In this document: in pieces, positions 8,697-20,750 of the stretch | Layout: each line of letters opens with the position of its first letter | How positions within the stretch are numbered: the first letter of the stretch is position 1 | Source of the DNA: a bacterium | GTDB taxonomy: Bacteria; Planctomycetota; Planctomycetia; Pirellulales; Pirellulaceae | DNA length: 33,374 nucleotides | NCBI GenBank assembly: GCA_030432015.1 | Contig: JAUIHJ010000002.1 | Span: 1-33,374, forward strand | Direction of reading: 5' to 3' | Notes under the pieces: generated by a model | The model's database searches: none | What the model was told of the DNA's origin: nothing | What the model saw: only the letters and a program-made list of their open reading frames with translations | Program-made: the position numbers and the translations under genes

Positions 8697-11537
8697 ATGC
8701 GAAACAAATACCGGCTGAAATTCCTCGCGGCATTAATGCTGTCTTTGCCGGCGCTGGGCGGGCAGGCCGCCGCCGAACCGCCATCGAGGGAAAGACTCGT
8801 CGACGCTGTTAGCCGGTTGTCGGACCCAAAGTTTGCCGAGCGGCGCGAGGCGTCTCATGAATTATGGTCGGCAGGGTTGGAGGCACGTCCGCTATTGGAG
8901 GCCGCGACCCATAGCACCAACGCGGAAGTTCGCTTGCGTGCCCAGGCCATTCTTGAGCAGTTCAAGATTGGCATTTTCGCCACGACGCCTGCGGAAGATG
9001 TCGTGCTGATTCGCCGATTTCGCGCCGGAGATGTCAGAACGCAGGCGGAATCGCTCAAGCAACTCGCTGATCGCGGTTCAATCGGCGTTGTCCTGCGTCT
9101 GCTGGGACTGGAGGACAACAAGCGTCTGCAAGCGTCGGTGCGGCCGAAGCTGGTTGGTTATCTCGAACAATACGGCGAAACGGACGAGATGTTGCAACTG
9201 GCCGCGGAAGCCCCCACCGAAACGCTTCGCAAGGATATCGTTCGGATCGCCTTGACGAGGCACGAAAAGAGCAAGAATTTCAGCGCCATCGTTCGGCTGG
9301 GAACGTCGCACGCAAGCCCCGCGGTTCGCCGGGCGATCGAGGCGTGGGTTGAAGGAGCTTCGCCACGATTTGTGCCGGTGCTGATGACGCAGGGAGATTT
9401 CCCGACCGTCGAGCGTTTGTTGGAAATTGGCGCCGCAGACGATCTCGGCATGCGCCATCTGGCCGTCTTTGGGCTGCTCCGCGGCGACCTGGAGCAGCGT
9501 ATTGAGCAACTCCGCAAGCGTCGTCCGTCGACGGACGCACCGGAGGAGGTGCGCGCGACGCGTCTACTGGCCTACCTGTTGCGTGCCAATGGCGAGCACG
9601 CCGAGGCCCGCCGTGTCGTCGAGCGATTAGGGGACGACGGGACCGAACTGATGCGAACGCTGCTCGACGAACTTGCCGATTGGCCCGCCGCATTGCGGTT
9701 GAATCAAACCAACCCTCGTCCCAGCGATTTGGAATGGGCCAAGACACAGAATCTGGGCTTTCAGGCGGCGTACCAAAGACTCGCCGGCGACGACGCAGCC
9801 TTTCAGGAAACCATTACCGAACTCGATGAATTAGGAACCTCGAACCCCCAATGGAGCCAACCGTGCGCCAAGGTCCTTTTGATCCATGGCGAGACCGAAC
9901 GCGCCATTAAGCTCAAGCAAGTGGAAGGGCCGGTCGAGGCCTTTGAACTGATGTGCGAGCAATTTCGATACGCCGAGGCCTTTCGCTGGGCGGAGATCGG
10001 TGAAAACGAAGCCGAGCGGCACAGCTGGTTTAAGCAGGTCGCGCAAGACGCCAAGACGCATGCTCATCTTTCGTCACAACGACTGAGTATCGGGCTTTAC
10101 GCGGCACGTGTCCTGGCCCGACTCGGCCATCGGGCGGAAGCGCAGGAGACATTCGAGAAGTTTGGCCAGGCGCTCAAAACGGACGGCTTTGTTTCTCGCA
10201 TCCGCGCCTTATGCGACGCGGAATTGAAAAGCGGATTTCATGACCTCGCCTTTCAGCATGCGACCATGATCGTGGGCAAAGATCGCTCGATTCTATCGAC
10301 CCTGTTCCCCAAGCATCACGAAACGGCCGATACCCTGTGGGACTATTTTCGCCACGTCGATGAAAAGGAAACCTACGCGAAAACGCTGGATCGAATCCGG
10401 AAATTCTTGTACCGCAGCCCCAACCAGACCGAGCCGCCCGATGATCTGACCGCACTGGTCGTGTCTGTCGAGCAAGCGGCGACTGACCTGTCTCCGGCCA
10501 AGGCGGCACGCTGGATATTCTCCGCAGGACGTACCTCCATGCTGTGGGGGCGTCGCGACTTGGCCAAACGGTGTTTTGCTCAGATTGCGGATCGCCATGC
10601 GGATGCGGCCTTAAGTCTGGCGGACCAGTTCGTGGCGGAGAAAGATTGGAATGAGGCCGCCCATTGGTATCGTGTCTGTTGGGAATTGGATCATCGACGC
10701 TCGGGCGCGATCTATCTGCAGGGAAAGATGCTGGCCAATGCCGGGCAGCAGGAAGAGGGAGACCGGTTGATGGAGTTGGCGCGACTGATGCCGCTGGCCA
10801 ACGCACAGAATCGCTACCAACAACTGGCTCGGCCGTTGAAGTCACATCAACTAATGGACGACGCGGTCGCTCAGTGGGAATTGATCGTACAGCAAGGCAA
10901 TTGGACGGAAGAAGAGGTCCTAAGCTCAGTTCGTGACCTGGGCAATGCCGTCGAGAGCCGTGATCTGCTGGCAGCCGCCCGTTACTGGGAGAAGATGTTG
11001 CTGGCATGCCTGCAACTGAAGTTCGGGTTCACACAGCCGGCGGGCTACATTCAGATTCCCTACCTCGTTCATAAAACACGAGCCCGTGGTTTGCTGGCCC
11101 GGGGGAGCGTCGATGAGGCGCTGCCAGTGATCAAGCTGGCGCATGCAATCTGCCCAGGGGATGGCGACCTGATCGAACGTATCGTGCCAGACCTGGAGGC
11201 GGCCGGACATCCGGAGCTGGCGGATCGACTCTTTGATCGTTCATATGAGATCATGGAGGAGTCCTGTCGCCTCTTTGCCCATAGTGCCCGGGTCCGCAAC
11301 GATCTGGCGTGGATGTCCGCGCGATGCAACCGTCGATTGGATGAGGCATTACAGTTGGCCCAGGAGGCGATTGAATTTTCGCCCCGGACCGCGTCCTACA
11401 TCGACACCCTGGGGGAAGTGCACTTTCGCCGGGGTGAAATTGTTAAAGCGACCGCGTGTGCGGAACGCTGTCTGGAACTCGAGCCCGGCAACGCCGGATA
11501 TCAGCAACAGCTCGATCGCTTCCGCGGGTCTCAGTGA
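8697..11537 (+). CDS. Secreted HEAT/TPR-repeat protein of unknown function
   Basis: A 946-residue protein starting at the ATG at 8697, with a Sec-type signal peptide: basic RNKYRLK, hydrophobic core to about residue 22, cleavage probably after QAAA (26). Residues 30-100 look like HEAT-type helical repeats (FAERREASHELW, EVRLRAQAILEQF). The rest is almost entirely helix-pair repeats of TPR character. The clearest are near the C-terminus: RLDEALQLAQEAIEFSPRTA followed by IDTLGEVHFRRGEIVKATAC. Such proteins are common in planctomycetes as periplasmic scaffolds; there is no enzymatic motif. It is convergent with rpoC, whose terminator lies in between. I do not recognise a specific family. Confidence 0.8.
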   Translation: MRNKYRLKFLAALMLSLPALGGQAAAEPPSRERLVDAVSRLSDPKFAERREASHELWSAGLEARPLLEAATHSTNAEVRLRAQAILEQFKIGIFATTPAEDVVLIRRFRAGDVRTQAESLKQLADRGSIGVVLRLLGLEDNKRLQASVRPKLVGYLEQYGETDEMLQLAAEAPTETLRKDIVRIALTRHEKSKNFSAIVRLGTSHASPAVRRAIEAWVEGASPRFVPVLMTQGDFPTVERLLEIGAADDLGMRHLAVFGLLRGDLEQRIEQLRKRRPSTDAPEEVRATRLLAYLLRANGEHAEARRVVERLGDDGTELMRTLLDELADWPAALRLNQTNPRPSDLEWAKTQNLGFQAAYQRLAGDDAAFQETITELDELGTSNPQWSQPCAKVLLIHGETERAIKLKQVEGPVEAFELMCEQFRYAEAFRWAEIGENEAERHSWFKQVAQDAKTHAHLSSQRLSIGLYAARVLARLGHRAEAQETFEKFGQALKTDGFVSRIRALCDAELKSGFHDLAFQHATMIVGKDRSILSTLFPKHHETADTLWDYFRHVDEKETYAKTLDRIRKFLYRSPNQTEPPDDLTALVVSVEQAATDLSPAKAARWIFSAGRTSMLWGRRDLAKRCFAQIADRHADAALSLADQFVAEKDWNEAAHWYRVCWELDHRRSGAIYLQGKMLANAGQQEEGDRLMELARLMPLANAQNRYQQLARPLKSHQLMDDAVAQWELIVQQGNWTEEEVLSSVRDLGNAVESRDLLAAARYWEKMLLACLQLKFGFTQPAGYIQIPYLVHKTRARGLLARGSVDEALPVIKLAHAICPGDGDLIERIVPDLEAAGHPELADRLFDRSYEIMEESCRLFAHSARVRNDLAWMSARCNRRLDEALQLAQEAIEFSPRTASYIDTLGEVHFRRGEIVKATACAERCLELEPGNAGYQQQLDRFRGSQ

Positions 11538-11666
11538 CCTGCGGCAGAAGATGCTCCCATGCACATCGTGGCGAGCGGGTTCGACATACCGCGGACGATT
11601 CGGCCCACGACGCAGCCCAGGCGTCTTGTACGCCAATTCGCGGCCTGGCCGGCATAATCGTCACCC

Positions 11667-11697
11667 AAAAAAAGCGGCTGCCATTGCTGACAGCCGC
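11667..11697 (-). terminator. Rho-independent terminator after rpoC
   Basis: On the minus strand a 7-bp perfect stem GCGGCTG/CAGCCGC with a 10-nt loop is followed directly by seven T. It begins 32 bp after the rpoC stop and should end the tRNA-tuf-rpoBC supercluster transcript. Confidence 0.9.
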
Positions 11698-11729
11698 CTG
11701 GTAATTCGTCTTAACTTCGTCCGACGCGA

Positions 11730-14700
11730 TTATTCGTCGCTGGGCGCTTCGCCGGAGTTCTTGAACAGATCATCCAGGGCAGACGACGTGGTCGGTGCTT
11801 CGGATGTCTCGACCGCCGGAACGGTCGTATCCGATCCGCTGGCGGCGTCGGACTCGCCGTTGCCGCCCTCGGAATCCTGGAGCAAGGGGAAGCTGGTGAC
11901 CAGCGACTTTTCGGTTTCCGCAGCCATGGCCTTGAGTGCCTCGGGGCGGTAGCGGACTTCGGATTCCTGGAAGGTTCGGAACCCGGTTCCGGCCGGAATC
12001 AGATGCCCGAGAATCACGTTCTCTTTCAAACCGACCAGGTGATCGACCTTGCCGGCCAACGCCGCTTCGGTCAATACCTTTGTCGTTTCCTGGAAGCTGG
12101 CCGCCGAGATGAAGCTCGAGGATTGCACGGACGCCTTGGTGATCCCCAGTAGCTGGGTACTGGCCGTCGCCGGTTTGGGACGCGTCGCTTTGGCGGGTTC
12201 GCCGCCGAGTGCTTCGATCTGAGCATTAACCTGTTCCAGCGCATCTTTGGGGACAATGGTCCCAATCTCGAAATCGCTATCACCCTTCTCAGAGATCTTG
12301 ATGCACTTGGCCAGATCGTTGTTGATCGTACGGAATTCAAAGCGATCGAGGTCGAGACCCGGCAGCACACTCGTGTCGCCAGGACTTTCCACTTTCACCT
12401 TCCGCAGCATACGTCCCACGATAATTTCGATGTGCTTGTCGTTGATTTCCACGCGCTGACTTCGGTACACGCTTTGGATTTCATGCAGCAGGTATTGCTG
12501 CACGGCTTCCTCTCCCGAGATCCGTAGGATGTCGTGGGGAACGAGTGGGCCATCGACCAACGCCTGACCGGCTTTGACGATATCGCCGGCATGCAGGAGG
12601 AACCGCTTTCCGTGGGGCACCAGATGCTCGCGTTCGATTCCGCTCTCGCTACGAACGATAATCGTTCGCTTTCCACGTCGCTTTTCACCCAGGATTTCCA
12701 CGACGCCATCGACTTCCGCGATAACGGCAGGATCCTTGGGTTTGCGGGCTTCAAAGATCTCGGTTACGCGGGGCAGGCCACCGGTGATGTCCGTAACACC
12801 GGACGCTTCGCGGGGTGTTTCCGCCAAGGTCGCACCGCCATCAATCTGAGCGCCCTCTTCGACCACGATATGGGCACGTTCCGGAAGGTAGTAGACGTCC
12901 AACGGCTTGCCATCGGCGTCTTCAACCACGACCTGCGGATGTAATTCACCCTTATGGTCCGTGATCATGCGACGGACGTGACCGCTAGGATCTTTCTCCA
13001 TCCGCATGGTCTCGCCTTCGACCACGTCCTCGAACCGTACCTTACCGGGGACTTCGGCGAGAATCGGAATCGAGTGTGGATTCCATTGGCAGAGGATCTT
13101 ACCGGCCCGAATTTCATCATCTTCCTTGACCATCAACTGAGCACCGGCAGGCACTTCGTACTTCTCGATTTCGCGTCCTTTCGCGTCGAGAAGCGAGATT
13201 TCGCCATTCCGGGTCAGGACCAGGTCCTTGCCCTCAGGCGTGGTCACCGAACGCATCCGAATGAAGCGAACCTTACCTCCTCGTTTGGCCTTGGTTTCGC
13301 TGTCTTCCACGCTGGTATTCACCGTTCCACCGATATGGAACGTCCGCATCGTCAATTGCGTACCGGGTTCACCGATACTCTGTGCCGCAATGATGCCGAC
13401 GGCCATGCCTTCTTCGACGATGTTACCCGTTGCCAGATCCATGCCGTAGCAGCAGCGGCAAACACCAAGCGGTGCATCGCAGGTCATTGGGCTGCGGACT
13501 TGAATTCTTTCCAGTCCCAGGTCTTCGATCCGGCGAGCGACCTCATTGGTAATCATCTCGCTGTCACGCACAATCACTTCATCGGTAATCGGATTAACGA
13601 TGTTCTGCCGACTGACGCGTCCCATAATGGCATCCGCCAGCCGTACCTCGACCTTCTCACCACGGTAAATCACCCCCTTGGTAATTCCCTGCGTGGTCTT
13701 GCAGTCGTGCATTGTGACGACAACGTTCTGTGCGACATCCGCCAGCTTTCGCGTAAGGTAACCGGAGTCCGCCGTCTTGAGTGCCGTATCCGCCAATCCT
13801 TTTCGAGCACCGTGGGTCGAACTGAAGTACTCCAGCACGGTGAGTCCTTCGCGGAAGTTGGCCTTAATCGGCGTCTCGATGATTTCGCCCGTTGGCTTGG
13901 CCATCAGACCACGCATGCCCGCCAACTGCCGAATCTGTTCGACACCGCCACGAGCACCAGAATGTGCCATCAGATACACGGGGTTGACGTAGCCGTGACC
14001 GCCTCGGTCGTCCGACTTCATCGCTTCCATCATTTCGCTGGTGATTGCTTCCCGCGTATGGGTCCAGGTGTCGAGCACCTGATTGTAGCGTTCCTGATCG
14101 GTGATGACACCGCGCTCGTAGAGCTTCTTAAACTTGAGCACCGTCTTTTCCGCTTCACCGATGTGACGTTGCTTCGAGTCGGGGGTTACCAGATCGTCGG
14201 TGGCAAACGAGAGACCGCTGCGCGTACTCTCGCGGAAGCCAAGCTGGTTCATGTTGTCCAGCAGCTCGATCGTGGCCTTCCGTCCGAGCCGTTGATAGCA
14301 ATCGGAAATGACCGCCGCGAGGTCGCCTGACTTGAGCGGTGCGTTGTAAAAGTCCATCCCCTCGGGCAGGATCATGTTAAACAGGATTCGCCCGTAGGTG
14401 GTGGAGATCAAGACGCCCGACTTTTGATCATCCTCCTCGGACTTGACGCGGCGGTTGGCTGGCAGACGGACCTTAATGCGGGCGTGCATATCGACCACGC
14501 CCAATGAATAGGCCAGATCCGCTTCCTCCAACGTCGAGAAGACCATGTTCTCGCCGGGTCGATTGGGCAGTTCAAGCGTGATGTAGTTGCAACCCATCAC
14601 CGTATCTTGCGACGGGCTCATGATGGGCCGACCATTGGCCGGTCCAAAAATGTTGTTCGTCGCCAGCATCAGCGTATGCGCTTCCACCTGGGCCTCGATC

Positions 14701-16112
14701 GACAGCGGCAAGTGGACCGCCATTTGATCGCCGTCAAAGTCGGCATTAAAGCCCTTGCAGGCGAGGGGATGCAGGTGGATGGCGTTGCCTTCAACCAAGA
14801 TTGGCTCGAACGCTTGAATTCCCATGCGATGCAGCGTGGGTGCCCGATTGAGCATCACCGGGTGATTCTGAATCACCTGTTCGAGGATATCCCAAACCTC
14901 TTCGTCTTTCCGCTCGAGCATCTTCTTGGCGCTCTTGATCGTATCCGCGTGGCCCAACTCCTTGAGCTTGCGAATGATAAAGGGCTGGAAGAGTTCCAGG
15001 GCGATTTTCTTGGGAAGACCGCATTGATGCAGCTTGAGTTTCGGTCCCACCACGATCACGCTGCGTGCCGAATAATCGACCCGTTTTCCCAACAGGTTCT
15101 CGCGGAACCGACCCTGCTTGCCCTTGATCATGTCGGTCAACGACTTGAGCGGACGGTTGCTGCTGCCCAAGACCGGACGTTTGCAGCGATTGTTGTCGAA
15201 CAAGGCGTCGACAGATTGCTGAAGCATTCGCTTTTCATTGCGAATGATCACCTCCGGCGCGTTAAGGTCGACCAGCTTTCGGAGGCGGTTATTACGGTTG
15301 ATAATCCGCCGATAAAGATCGTTGAGATCGCTGGTGGCAAAGTTTCCGGAGTCCAGCAGGACCAGCGGCCGCAGGTCCGGTGGAATCACCGGGATGACGT
15401 CGAGCACCATCCACTCGGGGCGATTGTCGCTGTCCCGAATCGACTCGACGATCTTCAGGCGATTGATCAGGTCTTTTCGTCGCTGCTTGGAATTCGTCGT
15501 CCCCAGTTCTTCACGGAGACGCTGCGACAACGTGACCAGATCCAGGACCGAAAGCAGCTTACGGACGGCTTCGGCGCCCATATCCGCCTCGAAGGTGCCT
15601 TCCCCAAACTGCTCTCGTGCCGCACGGTACTCTTCTTCGGTCAGCAGTTGCTGCATTTCCAAGCTGGTTTCGCCTGGGTCGACGACCACGTAGTCCTGGA
15701 AGTAAACGACTTTTTCCAAGCTGGTGGTCTTCATTTCCAGCAGGTTCCCCAGGCGACTCGGCATCGCCTTGAAGAACCAGATGTGGACGACCGGTGCGGC
15801 AAGTTCGATGTGCCCCATCCGCTTGCGGCGGACGCGCGAGTGCGTCACTTTGACGCCACAGCGATCACAGATCATGCCCTTGTACTTCATACCGCGATAC
15901 TTACCGCAGGCGCACTCCCAGTCTTTCTCCGGACCAAAAATCCGCTCGCAAAACAGCCCATCTTTTTCGGGGCGGTAGGTGCGGTAATTGATGGTCTCTG
16001 GCTTCTTCACTTCGCCAAAAGACCAGCTTCGAATGTCATGGGGACGCGCCAAGCTGATTTTGACGGCCGCGTAGTCATTAATACGATCGTAAGAGCTTTC
16101 GCCGATGGTCAT
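11730..16112 (-). CDS. rpoC: RNA polymerase beta' subunit
   Basis: 1460 residues, the clamp-side catalytic subunit of RNA polymerase. The N-terminal zinc ribbon is intact (CACG at 67-70 and CDRC at 82-85). The catalytic Mg2+ loop [12 protein letters not shown] lies at 456-467. The second zinc site reads [11 protein letters not shown] and is followed by [16 protein letters not shown] in the bridge-helix/trigger-loop region. The C-terminus carries an acidic, Ser/Thr-rich tail of about 50-60 residues ending [16 protein letters not shown], beyond the usual core. It follows rpoB after a 135-bp gap that contains a hairpin, and it is the last gene of the cluster, with a terminator just after it. Confidence 0.98.
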   Translation of the reverse strand: MTIGESSYDRINDYAAVKISLARPHDIRSWSFGEVKKPETINYRTYRPEKDGLFCERIFGPEKDWECACGKYRGMKYKGMICDRCGVKVTHSRVRRKRMGHIELAAPVVHIWFFKAMPSRLGNLLEMKTTSLEKVVYFQDYVVVDPGETSLEMQQLLTEEEYRAAREQFGEGTFEADMGAEAVRKLLSVLDLVTLSQRLREELGTTNSKQRRKDLINRLKIVESIRDSDNRPEWMVLDVIPVIPPDLRPLVLLDSGNFATSDLNDLYRRIINRNNRLRKLVDLNAPEVIIRNEKRMLQQSVDALFDNNRCKRPVLGSSNRPLKSLTDMIKGKQGRFRENLLGKRVDYSARSVIVVGPKLKLHQCGLPKKIALELFQPFIIRKLKELGHADTIKSAKKMLERKDEEVWDILEQVIQNHPVMLNRAPTLHRMGIQAFEPILVEGNAIHLHPLACKGFNADFDGDQMAVHLPLSIEAQVEAHTLMLATNNIFGPANGRPIMSPSQDTVMGCNYITLELPNRPGENMVFSTLEEADLAYSLGVVDMHARIKVRLPANRRVKSEEDDQKSGVLISTTYGRILFNMILPEGMDFYNAPLKSGDLAAVISDCYQRLGRKATIELLDNMNQLGFRESTRSGLSFATDDLVTPDSKQRHIGEAEKTVLKFKKLYERGVITDQERYNQVLDTWTHTREAITSEMMEAMKSDDRGGHGYVNPVYLMAHSGARGGVEQIRQLAGMRGLMAKPTGEIIETPIKANFREGLTVLEYFSSTHGARKGLADTALKTADSGYLTRKLADVAQNVVVTMHDCKTTQGITKGVIYRGEKVEVRLADAIMGRVSRQNIVNPITDEVIVRDSEMITNEVARRIEDLGLERIQVRSPMTCDAPLGVCRCCYGMDLATGNIVEEGMAVGIIAAQSIGEPGTQLTMRTFHIGGTVNTSVEDSETKAKRGGKVRFIRMRSVTTPEGKDLVLTRNGEISLLDAKGREIEKYEVPAGAQLMVKEDDEIRAGKILCQWNPHSIPILAEVPGKVRFEDVVEGETMRMEKDPSGHVRRMITDHKGELHPQVVVEDADGKPLDVYYLPERAHIVVEEGAQIDGGATLAETPREASGVTDITGGLPRVTEIFEARKPKDPAVIAEVDGVVEILGEKRRGKRTIIVRSESGIEREHLVPHGKRFLLHAGDIVKAGQALVDGPLVPHDILRISGEEAVQQYLLHEIQSVYRSQRVEINDKHIEIIVGRMLRKVKVESPGDTSVLPGLDLDRFEFRTINNDLAKCIKISEKGDSDFEIGTIVPKDALEQVNAQIEALGGEPAKATRPKPATASTQLLGITKASVQSSSFISAASFQETTKVLTEAALAGKVDHLVGLKENVILGHLIPAGTGFRTFQESEVRYRPEALKAMAAETEKSLVTSFPLLQDSEGGNGESDAASGSDTTVPAVETSEAPTTSSALDDLFKNSGEAPSDE

Positions 16113-16201
16113 CTGCGCGGGCTCCTTTATGAGTCACCGAGGTGTTGGGGCGCTAGTTGCGGTTCCGCAAAATGCGGTCGTGCACGAATCACGGACGCGG
16201 C

Positions 16202-16225
16202 GTCACCTGCCAGTCGGCAGGCGAC
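16202..16225 (-). promoter_or_regulatory. 10-bp RNA hairpin in the rpoB-rpoC intergenic region
   Basis: The minus-strand transcript folds into GUCGCCUGCC-gacu-GGCAGGUGAC, a 10-bp stem with one G-U wobble. The same position would be an A-C mismatch in plus-strand RNA, which supports function on the minus strand. There is no T-run, so it is not an intrinsic terminator. It may be a processing or mRNA-stability site. Confidence 0.55.
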
Positions 16226-16247
16226 CCGGGCCCGGAACAATGGTCTC

Positions 16248-19200
16248 TTAAACCCGACGTTTTTCCAGCTGCATGTTCAGAGCGAGGCCGCGAATTTCGT
16301 TGGTGAGCACGTCAAAGCTGGCAGGTGTGCCAGCCTCGAGCGTGTTTTCGCCTTTCACCATCGATTCGTAAATCTTGGTGCGACCCTCGACATCGTCGCT
16401 CTTGACCGTCAGGAGTTCCTGCAAAATGTAAGCTGCACCGTAGGCTTCCAGGGCCCAGACTTCCATTTCGCCGAAACGCTGGCCACCAAAGCGAGCCTTG
16501 CCGCCCAGCGGCTGTTGGGTAATCAACGAGTAAGGCCCGGTGCTCCGTGCATGGACCTTGTCGTCAACCAGGTGATGCAATTTCAGCATGTAGATGTAGC
16601 CGACGGTCGTCTCTTGCTCCATCGGGATTCCCGTGCGGCCATCGTGCAGGGTCGCCTTGCCGTGAGCCGGCAGTCCGGCTTCGGCCAAGCAACTATTGAT
16701 GTCTTCTTCGGAGGCACCGTCGAAGACCGGCGTGATGGCTTGGAAGCCCAGCTTGGCTCCGGCCCAACCCAGGTGGGTTTCCAGAATCTGCCCGACGTTC
16801 ATACGACTGGGAACACCCAATGGATTCAGCATGATCTGAATCGGCGTCCCATCTGCCAAAAACGGCATGTCCTCAACCGGGAGAATCTTCGAGATCACAC
16901 CCTTGTTACCGTGTCGACCTGCCATCTTGTCGCCAACGGAGATGACCCGCTTGGTCGCGATGTACACCTTGACCATTTGCAGCACGCCGCTGCGAAGTTC
17001 GTCACCTCGCTTCATGCTGTTGAGTCGTCGGTCACGCTCATCAATGGCATTTTCGACGGCTGGCCACTGCTCTTTGTAGATGCGACGCGCTTCCGCAATG
17101 AGGGCGTCGCTTCGCATGCTGCCGATCACGTTCTCGAGGCGGAACTGCTGCGCTCGCTCGGCAACGAACTTGGGATCCTGATCACGGACCAAGGGCGTGC
17201 CGTCGTCGTCGGTCAAATTTCGGCCAAGAGCCTTTTCCATCTCTTCGACCAGCGATCCGAAGACGTCACAAATTCGGGCGTTGCCCTCCGTCTCAACGTC
17301 TTTCAACTCTTTCTCGAACTTCTTGCGTTCCTCTTCAGTGAGACTCATCCGCCGCGAGAACTTTTGCGCGTTGATGACAATGCCTTCAATTCCCGAGGAA
17401 ACTTCCAGCGAGTCGTTTTTGACGTCCTCGCCTGCGCGGCCGAAAATGGCATGCAGAAGTTTTTCTTCCGGTGTCAACTCGGTCTTCGACTTGGGAGAGA
17501 CCTTGCCAACCAGGATGTCGCCGGGACGCACGTAGGTACCCACCTGCACGATGCCGCTATCGTCGAGATTGCGGAGCGCCTTCTCACTGACATTGGGAAT
17601 GTCGCGGGTGAACTCTTCACGTCCCAGTTTTGTCTCGCGAATTTCGACATCGAATTCTTCGATGTGGATCGACGTGTACGTGTCGTTCTTGACCAGTTCT
17701 TCACTGATGATGATGGCATCTTCATAGTTGTAACCATCAAACGACATGAAGCCGACCAGCACATTGCGGCCCAGGGCCAGCTCACCTTGGAACGTCGCCG
17801 GTCCGTCCGCAATCACCTGCCCTGCCTCGACCTTGTCACCGAGATTGATAATCGGTTTTTGATTCAGGCAGGTTCGTTCATTCAGCCCTTGAAACTTCCG
17901 CATTTCGTAGACGTCGTTGCCAATCTCAATTCGATCAGCATCACAGTACGTGATCTTGCCGGCCCGTTTGGCGGTTACGACCATGCTCGAATTCTCGGCG
18001 ACCTCTTTCTCCATCCCGGTGCCGACGATCGGCGGCTCGGCCACGAGCAACGGCACGGCCTGCCGCTGCATGTTCGAGCCCATCAACGCGCGATTGGCAT
18101 CGTCATGTTCGAGGAAGGGAATGAGTCCGGCGGAAACTCCGACCATCTGGCTGGGCGCGACATCGATGTATTCGACCAACTCAGGGTTGACGATTTCAAA
18201 GTCGCTGCGGTGCCGGGCAATCATATTGGCGCCGGCGACGAGCTTGCCCTTTTGCACTGAAGTGTCGGCAGGAGCGACGTACGCTTCGGATTCCTCATCC
18301 GCGCGGAGCCACACCACTTCCTCTTCCAGCTTGCCCTTATTGACACGACGGTAAGGTGTCACGAGAAAGCCGTAGTCATCCACGCCGGCGTAGATGGCCA
18401 AGCTGGAGATCAGACCGATATTCGTACCTTCAGGGGTCTCGATCGGACAGATGCGCCCGTAATGCGAAATATGCACGTCGCGGACTTCAAAGCCAGCCCG
18501 TTTGCGGTTGAGGCCGCCCGGCCCCAACGCGGAGAGACGACGCTCGTGCGTCAGTTGCGACAGCGGATTCGTTTGATCGACCACCTGCGATAATTCGCCT
18601 CGACCAAAGAAATATTCGATCGCGGCGGAGACGCTCTTGGGATTCACCAGGCTTCGCGGCGTCATGTCGTCCGCGTCCTTGAGACTCATCCGCTCCTGGA
18701 CCGTCCGGCGAAGCTTCAAGAAGCCCTTTCGCAACTCGTCACACGCCAATTCGTCAATGGTCCGCAGGCGGCGATTACCAAGGTGATCAATGTCGTCGAT
18801 CTCGGCTTCGCCACCGGACGAGGCCAGGTTGAGTAGATACTTGATCGATGACGTCAGGTCGTCGGGCCGCAGGGTCATTTCCTTTTGCGAGACCGTCAGC
18901 TCAAGCTTGCGGTTAATCCGGAACCGTCCTACGCGGCCTAATCGATAGCGATTGACGTCGTAGAATTTCTCCTGGAATAAAGTCCGTGCTTTTTCCAGCT
19001 GCGGCGGATTACCCGGACGCAATCGCTGATAGATTCGCAACAGAGCCTCCTCGTGGCTCGACGTTGCGTCGTCCTTGAGGCTGTTCATGATGAGGGGCAC
19101 TTTTTGGTCCGCCATCACTTCGACTTTGGTCACCCCGGACGTGCAGATCAGTTCGGCCGAGTTTTTCGAGATCTTGCTGCCCGCGTCGACGATGACCTCA

Positions 19201-19970
19201 CCCGCTCGGTCGCTCGACGTTGGGTAGACGATATCGTCGACGGCGATCTTGCCTTCGATCTTTGTCACGCTGCGACCGTCGACAATCTTTTCAACGGTGG
19301 TTTCATAGAAGGCGCGCAGGATGTCGGAGTCAGAACTGTAGCTGGGATCCATCGCCCGCAGCAGCGTGATGGCAGAGAATTTGCCACTCTGGTCGATCCG
19401 GACGCTCAGAATATCTTTCTTCGTGGCATTGATCTCAATCCAGCTTCCCCGCTCCGGAATGATTCGGCAACTTGGCAGCTTGCGATCCGACGTGCCGTCC
19501 TGTTCCATCACGAAGTCGACGCCGGGGCTGCGATGCAGCTGGCTGACGACGACGCGTTCGGCACCGTTGATAATGAACTCCCCGCCACCCAACATGATGG
19601 GGATATCGCCCAGATAGACTTCCTCTTCGACCGGTTCATCTTTGTTCAGTCGCAACCAAACTCGGAACGGTCGTCCATACGTCAGACGAAGCTGACGGCA
19701 CTCGTCGGGCGTATACCGCGGCTTCCCCAGTTCATACTTGAGGTATTCCAGATTGATTTGCTTGTCGTAGCTCTCAATTGGGAAGATCTCGCGCAGGACG
19801 CTTTCCAGGCCGTGGTCCTTGCGCTTGTCGGCGGCTGCGTCGTCTTGCAGAAATGCGGCGTAGCTGTGCGTTTGAATTCGCGTCAGGTCAGGCGTGACTT
19901 GCGATTCCCGCCCGGTGCCGAATCGACGAACTTCCGTGGGCATCAACCGTCGGTGTGCAGTGGTAGCCAT
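16248..19970 (-). CDS. rpoB: RNA polymerase beta subunit
   Basis: 1240 residues, shorter than the 1342 of E. coli. All core blocks are present: the N-terminal lobe, the rifampicin-pocket block ([20 protein letters not shown], then [15 protein letters not shown]), the [13 protein letters not shown] fork region, the [11 protein letters not shown] catalytic-adjacent segment, and the C-terminal anchor [15 protein letters not shown]. In E. coli numbering D516, H526 and S531 are retained, while F514 and M515 are both Val. The ATG at 19970 follows a GGAGCGAG ribosome-binding site. It lies 231 bp after rplL, across a strong hairpin, and upstream of rpoC. It pairs with beta' to form the catalytic core. 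Confidence 0.98.
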   Translation of the reverse strand: MATTAHRRLMPTEVRRFGTGRESQVTPDLTRIQTHSYAAFLQDDAAADKRKDHGLESVLREIFPIESYDKQINLEYLKYELGKPRYTPDECRQLRLTYGRPFRVWLRLNKDEPVEEEVYLGDIPIMLGGGEFIINGAERVVVSQLHRSPGVDFVMEQDGTSDRKLPSCRIIPERGSWIEINATKKDILSVRIDQSGKFSAITLLRAMDPSYSSDSDILRAFYETTVEKIVDGRSVTKIEGKIAVDDIVYPTSSDRAGEVIVDAGSKISKNSAELICTSGVTKVEVMADQKVPLIMNSLKDDATSSHEEALLRIYQRLRPGNPPQLEKARTLFQEKFYDVNRYRLGRVGRFRINRKLELTVSQKEMTLRPDDLTSSIKYLLNLASSGGEAEIDDIDHLGNRRLRTIDELACDELRKGFLKLRRTVQERMSLKDADDMTPRSLVNPKSVSAAIEYFFGRGELSQVVDQTNPLSQLTHERRLSALGPGGLNRKRAGFEVRDVHISHYGRICPIETPEGTNIGLISSLAIYAGVDDYGFLVTPYRRVNKGKLEEEVVWLRADEESEAYVAPADTSVQKGKLVAGANMIARHRSDFEIVNPELVEYIDVAPSQMVGVSAGLIPFLEHDDANRALMGSNMQRQAVPLLVAEPPIVGTGMEKEVAENSSMVVTAKRAGKITYCDADRIEIGNDVYEMRKFQGLNERTCLNQKPIINLGDKVEAGQVIADGPATFQGELALGRNVLVGFMSFDGYNYEDAIIISEELVKNDTYTSIHIEEFDVEIRETKLGREEFTRDIPNVSEKALRNLDDSGIVQVGTYVRPGDILVGKVSPKSKTELTPEEKLLHAIFGRAGEDVKNDSLEVSSGIEGIVINAQKFSRRMSLTEEERKKFEKELKDVETEGNARICDVFGSLVEEMEKALGRNLTDDDGTPLVRDQDPKFVAERAQQFRLENVIGSMRSDALIAEARRIYKEQWPAVENAIDERDRRLNSMKRGDELRSGVLQMVKVYIATKRVISVGDKMAGRHGNKGVISKILPVEDMPFLADGTPIQIMLNPLGVPSRMNVGQILETHLGWAGAKLGFQAITPVFDGASEEDINSCLAEAGLPAHGKATLHDGRTGIPMEQETTVGYIYMLKLHHLVDDKVHARSTGPYSLITQQPLGGKARFGGQRFGEMEVWALEAYGAAYILQELLTVKSDDVEGRTKIYESMVKGENTLEAGTPASFDVLTNEIRGLALNMQLEKRRV

Positions 19971-20148
19971 AGGCTTGCTCGCTCCGGTTCAATTACAAAT
20001 AGACTGAGATGAGAGGCATACCATACCGAGGCGTGGACGCGGCGCGGATCGGGACCCCCAGGGTACCCAGCGCGCACCGCGACCTCGGAATAAAGCACGC
20101 TCCTGCGTTGATGGCAAAGAGTGCTGATCAAACAAATCATTCACCCGT

Positions 20149-20178
20149 GCCTCGACCCTGGAGGGCAGGGTTCGAGGC
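20149..20178 (-). promoter_or_regulatory. Long hairpin between rplL and rpoB (attenuator/processing site candidate)
   Basis: On the minus strand GCCTCGAACCCTG and CAGGGTCGAGGC form a 12-bp stem with one bulged A and a 5-nt loop, starting 24 bp after the rplL stop. The downstream sequence has only broken T-runs, so full termination is unlikely. E. coli has an attenuator and an RNase III site at the same place between rplL and rpoB, which makes a similar role here plausible. Confidence 0.65.
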
Positions 20179-20201
20179 TGTGACGAGTTTAAGAGTCTGG
20201 T

Positions 20202-20609
20202 CTACTTCAGTTCGACAGAGGCACCAGCTTTTTCGAGCTCTTCCTTGACCTTGTCGGCGTCTTCTTTGGAGACCTTCTCTTTGATCGTGGCCGGCACGCC
20301 TTCGACCAACTTCTTGGCTTCCATCAGCGTCAGGCCGGTCAACGCCTTACAGGCCTTGACGACATCCAACTTCTTGTCGCCGAAGCCGGTCATGATCACA
20401 TCAAATTCCGTCTGCGCCGCGGCAGCTTCGCCACCTTCAGCGGCAGGTGCGGCCATCACAACGCCGCCACCAGCGGCGGGCTCGATGCCGTGCGCATCAG
20501 AAATGTAGTCGCTCAGTTCCTTGGCCTGCTTCAATGTCAATCCGGCGATCTGGTCACCCAGGCTCTTGAGTTCCGGGGCGACTTCTACGGTTGCGGTTTC
20601 GTCTGACAT
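20202..20609 (-). CDS. rplL: 50S ribosomal protein L7/L12
   Basis: 135 residues. The frame is open 43 codons further upstream, but the ATG at 20609 has an AAAGGAA ribosome-binding site and gives the normal protein. The N-terminal dimerisation helices ([20 protein letters not shown]) are followed by an Ala/Gly-rich hinge (about 45-65). The C-terminal factor-binding domain is [20 protein letters not shown], then [15 protein letters not shown]. This stalk protein recruits EF-Tu, EF-G and other GTPases to the ribosome. It is separated from rplJ by 141 bp. Confidence 0.97.
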   Translation of the reverse strand: MSDETATVEVAPELKSLGDQIAGLTLKQAKELSDYISDAHGIEPAAGGGVVMAAPAAEGGEAAAAQTEFDVIMTGFGDKKLDVVKACKALTGLTLMEAKKLVEGVPATIKEKVSKEDADKVKEELEKAGASVELK

Positions 20610-20750
20610 GGTCGGTTCGGTTCCTTTCTTGCCATCGACCACCTTCACGGGAACGAGGCGGATCGATGCGGTTTGTCGAGAGTTGGTTCTGGCGGGGTGC
20701 GGCTCCTGGTTACATCCCAGTCGCTTCGTCCGTTTCAAAATCGTTTTACG

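Noticed and set aside
12954-14330. 458-codon plus-strand frame inside rpoC
   Set aside because: Shadow of rpoC; His/Asn/Asp-rich composition without motifs.
14607-18260. 1217-codon open frame on the plus strand, spanning rpoC, the rpoC-rpoB gap and most of rpoB
   Set aside because: It is antisense to two certain genes, has no domain character, and long antisense frames are expected from the strong codon bias of GC-rich genes.
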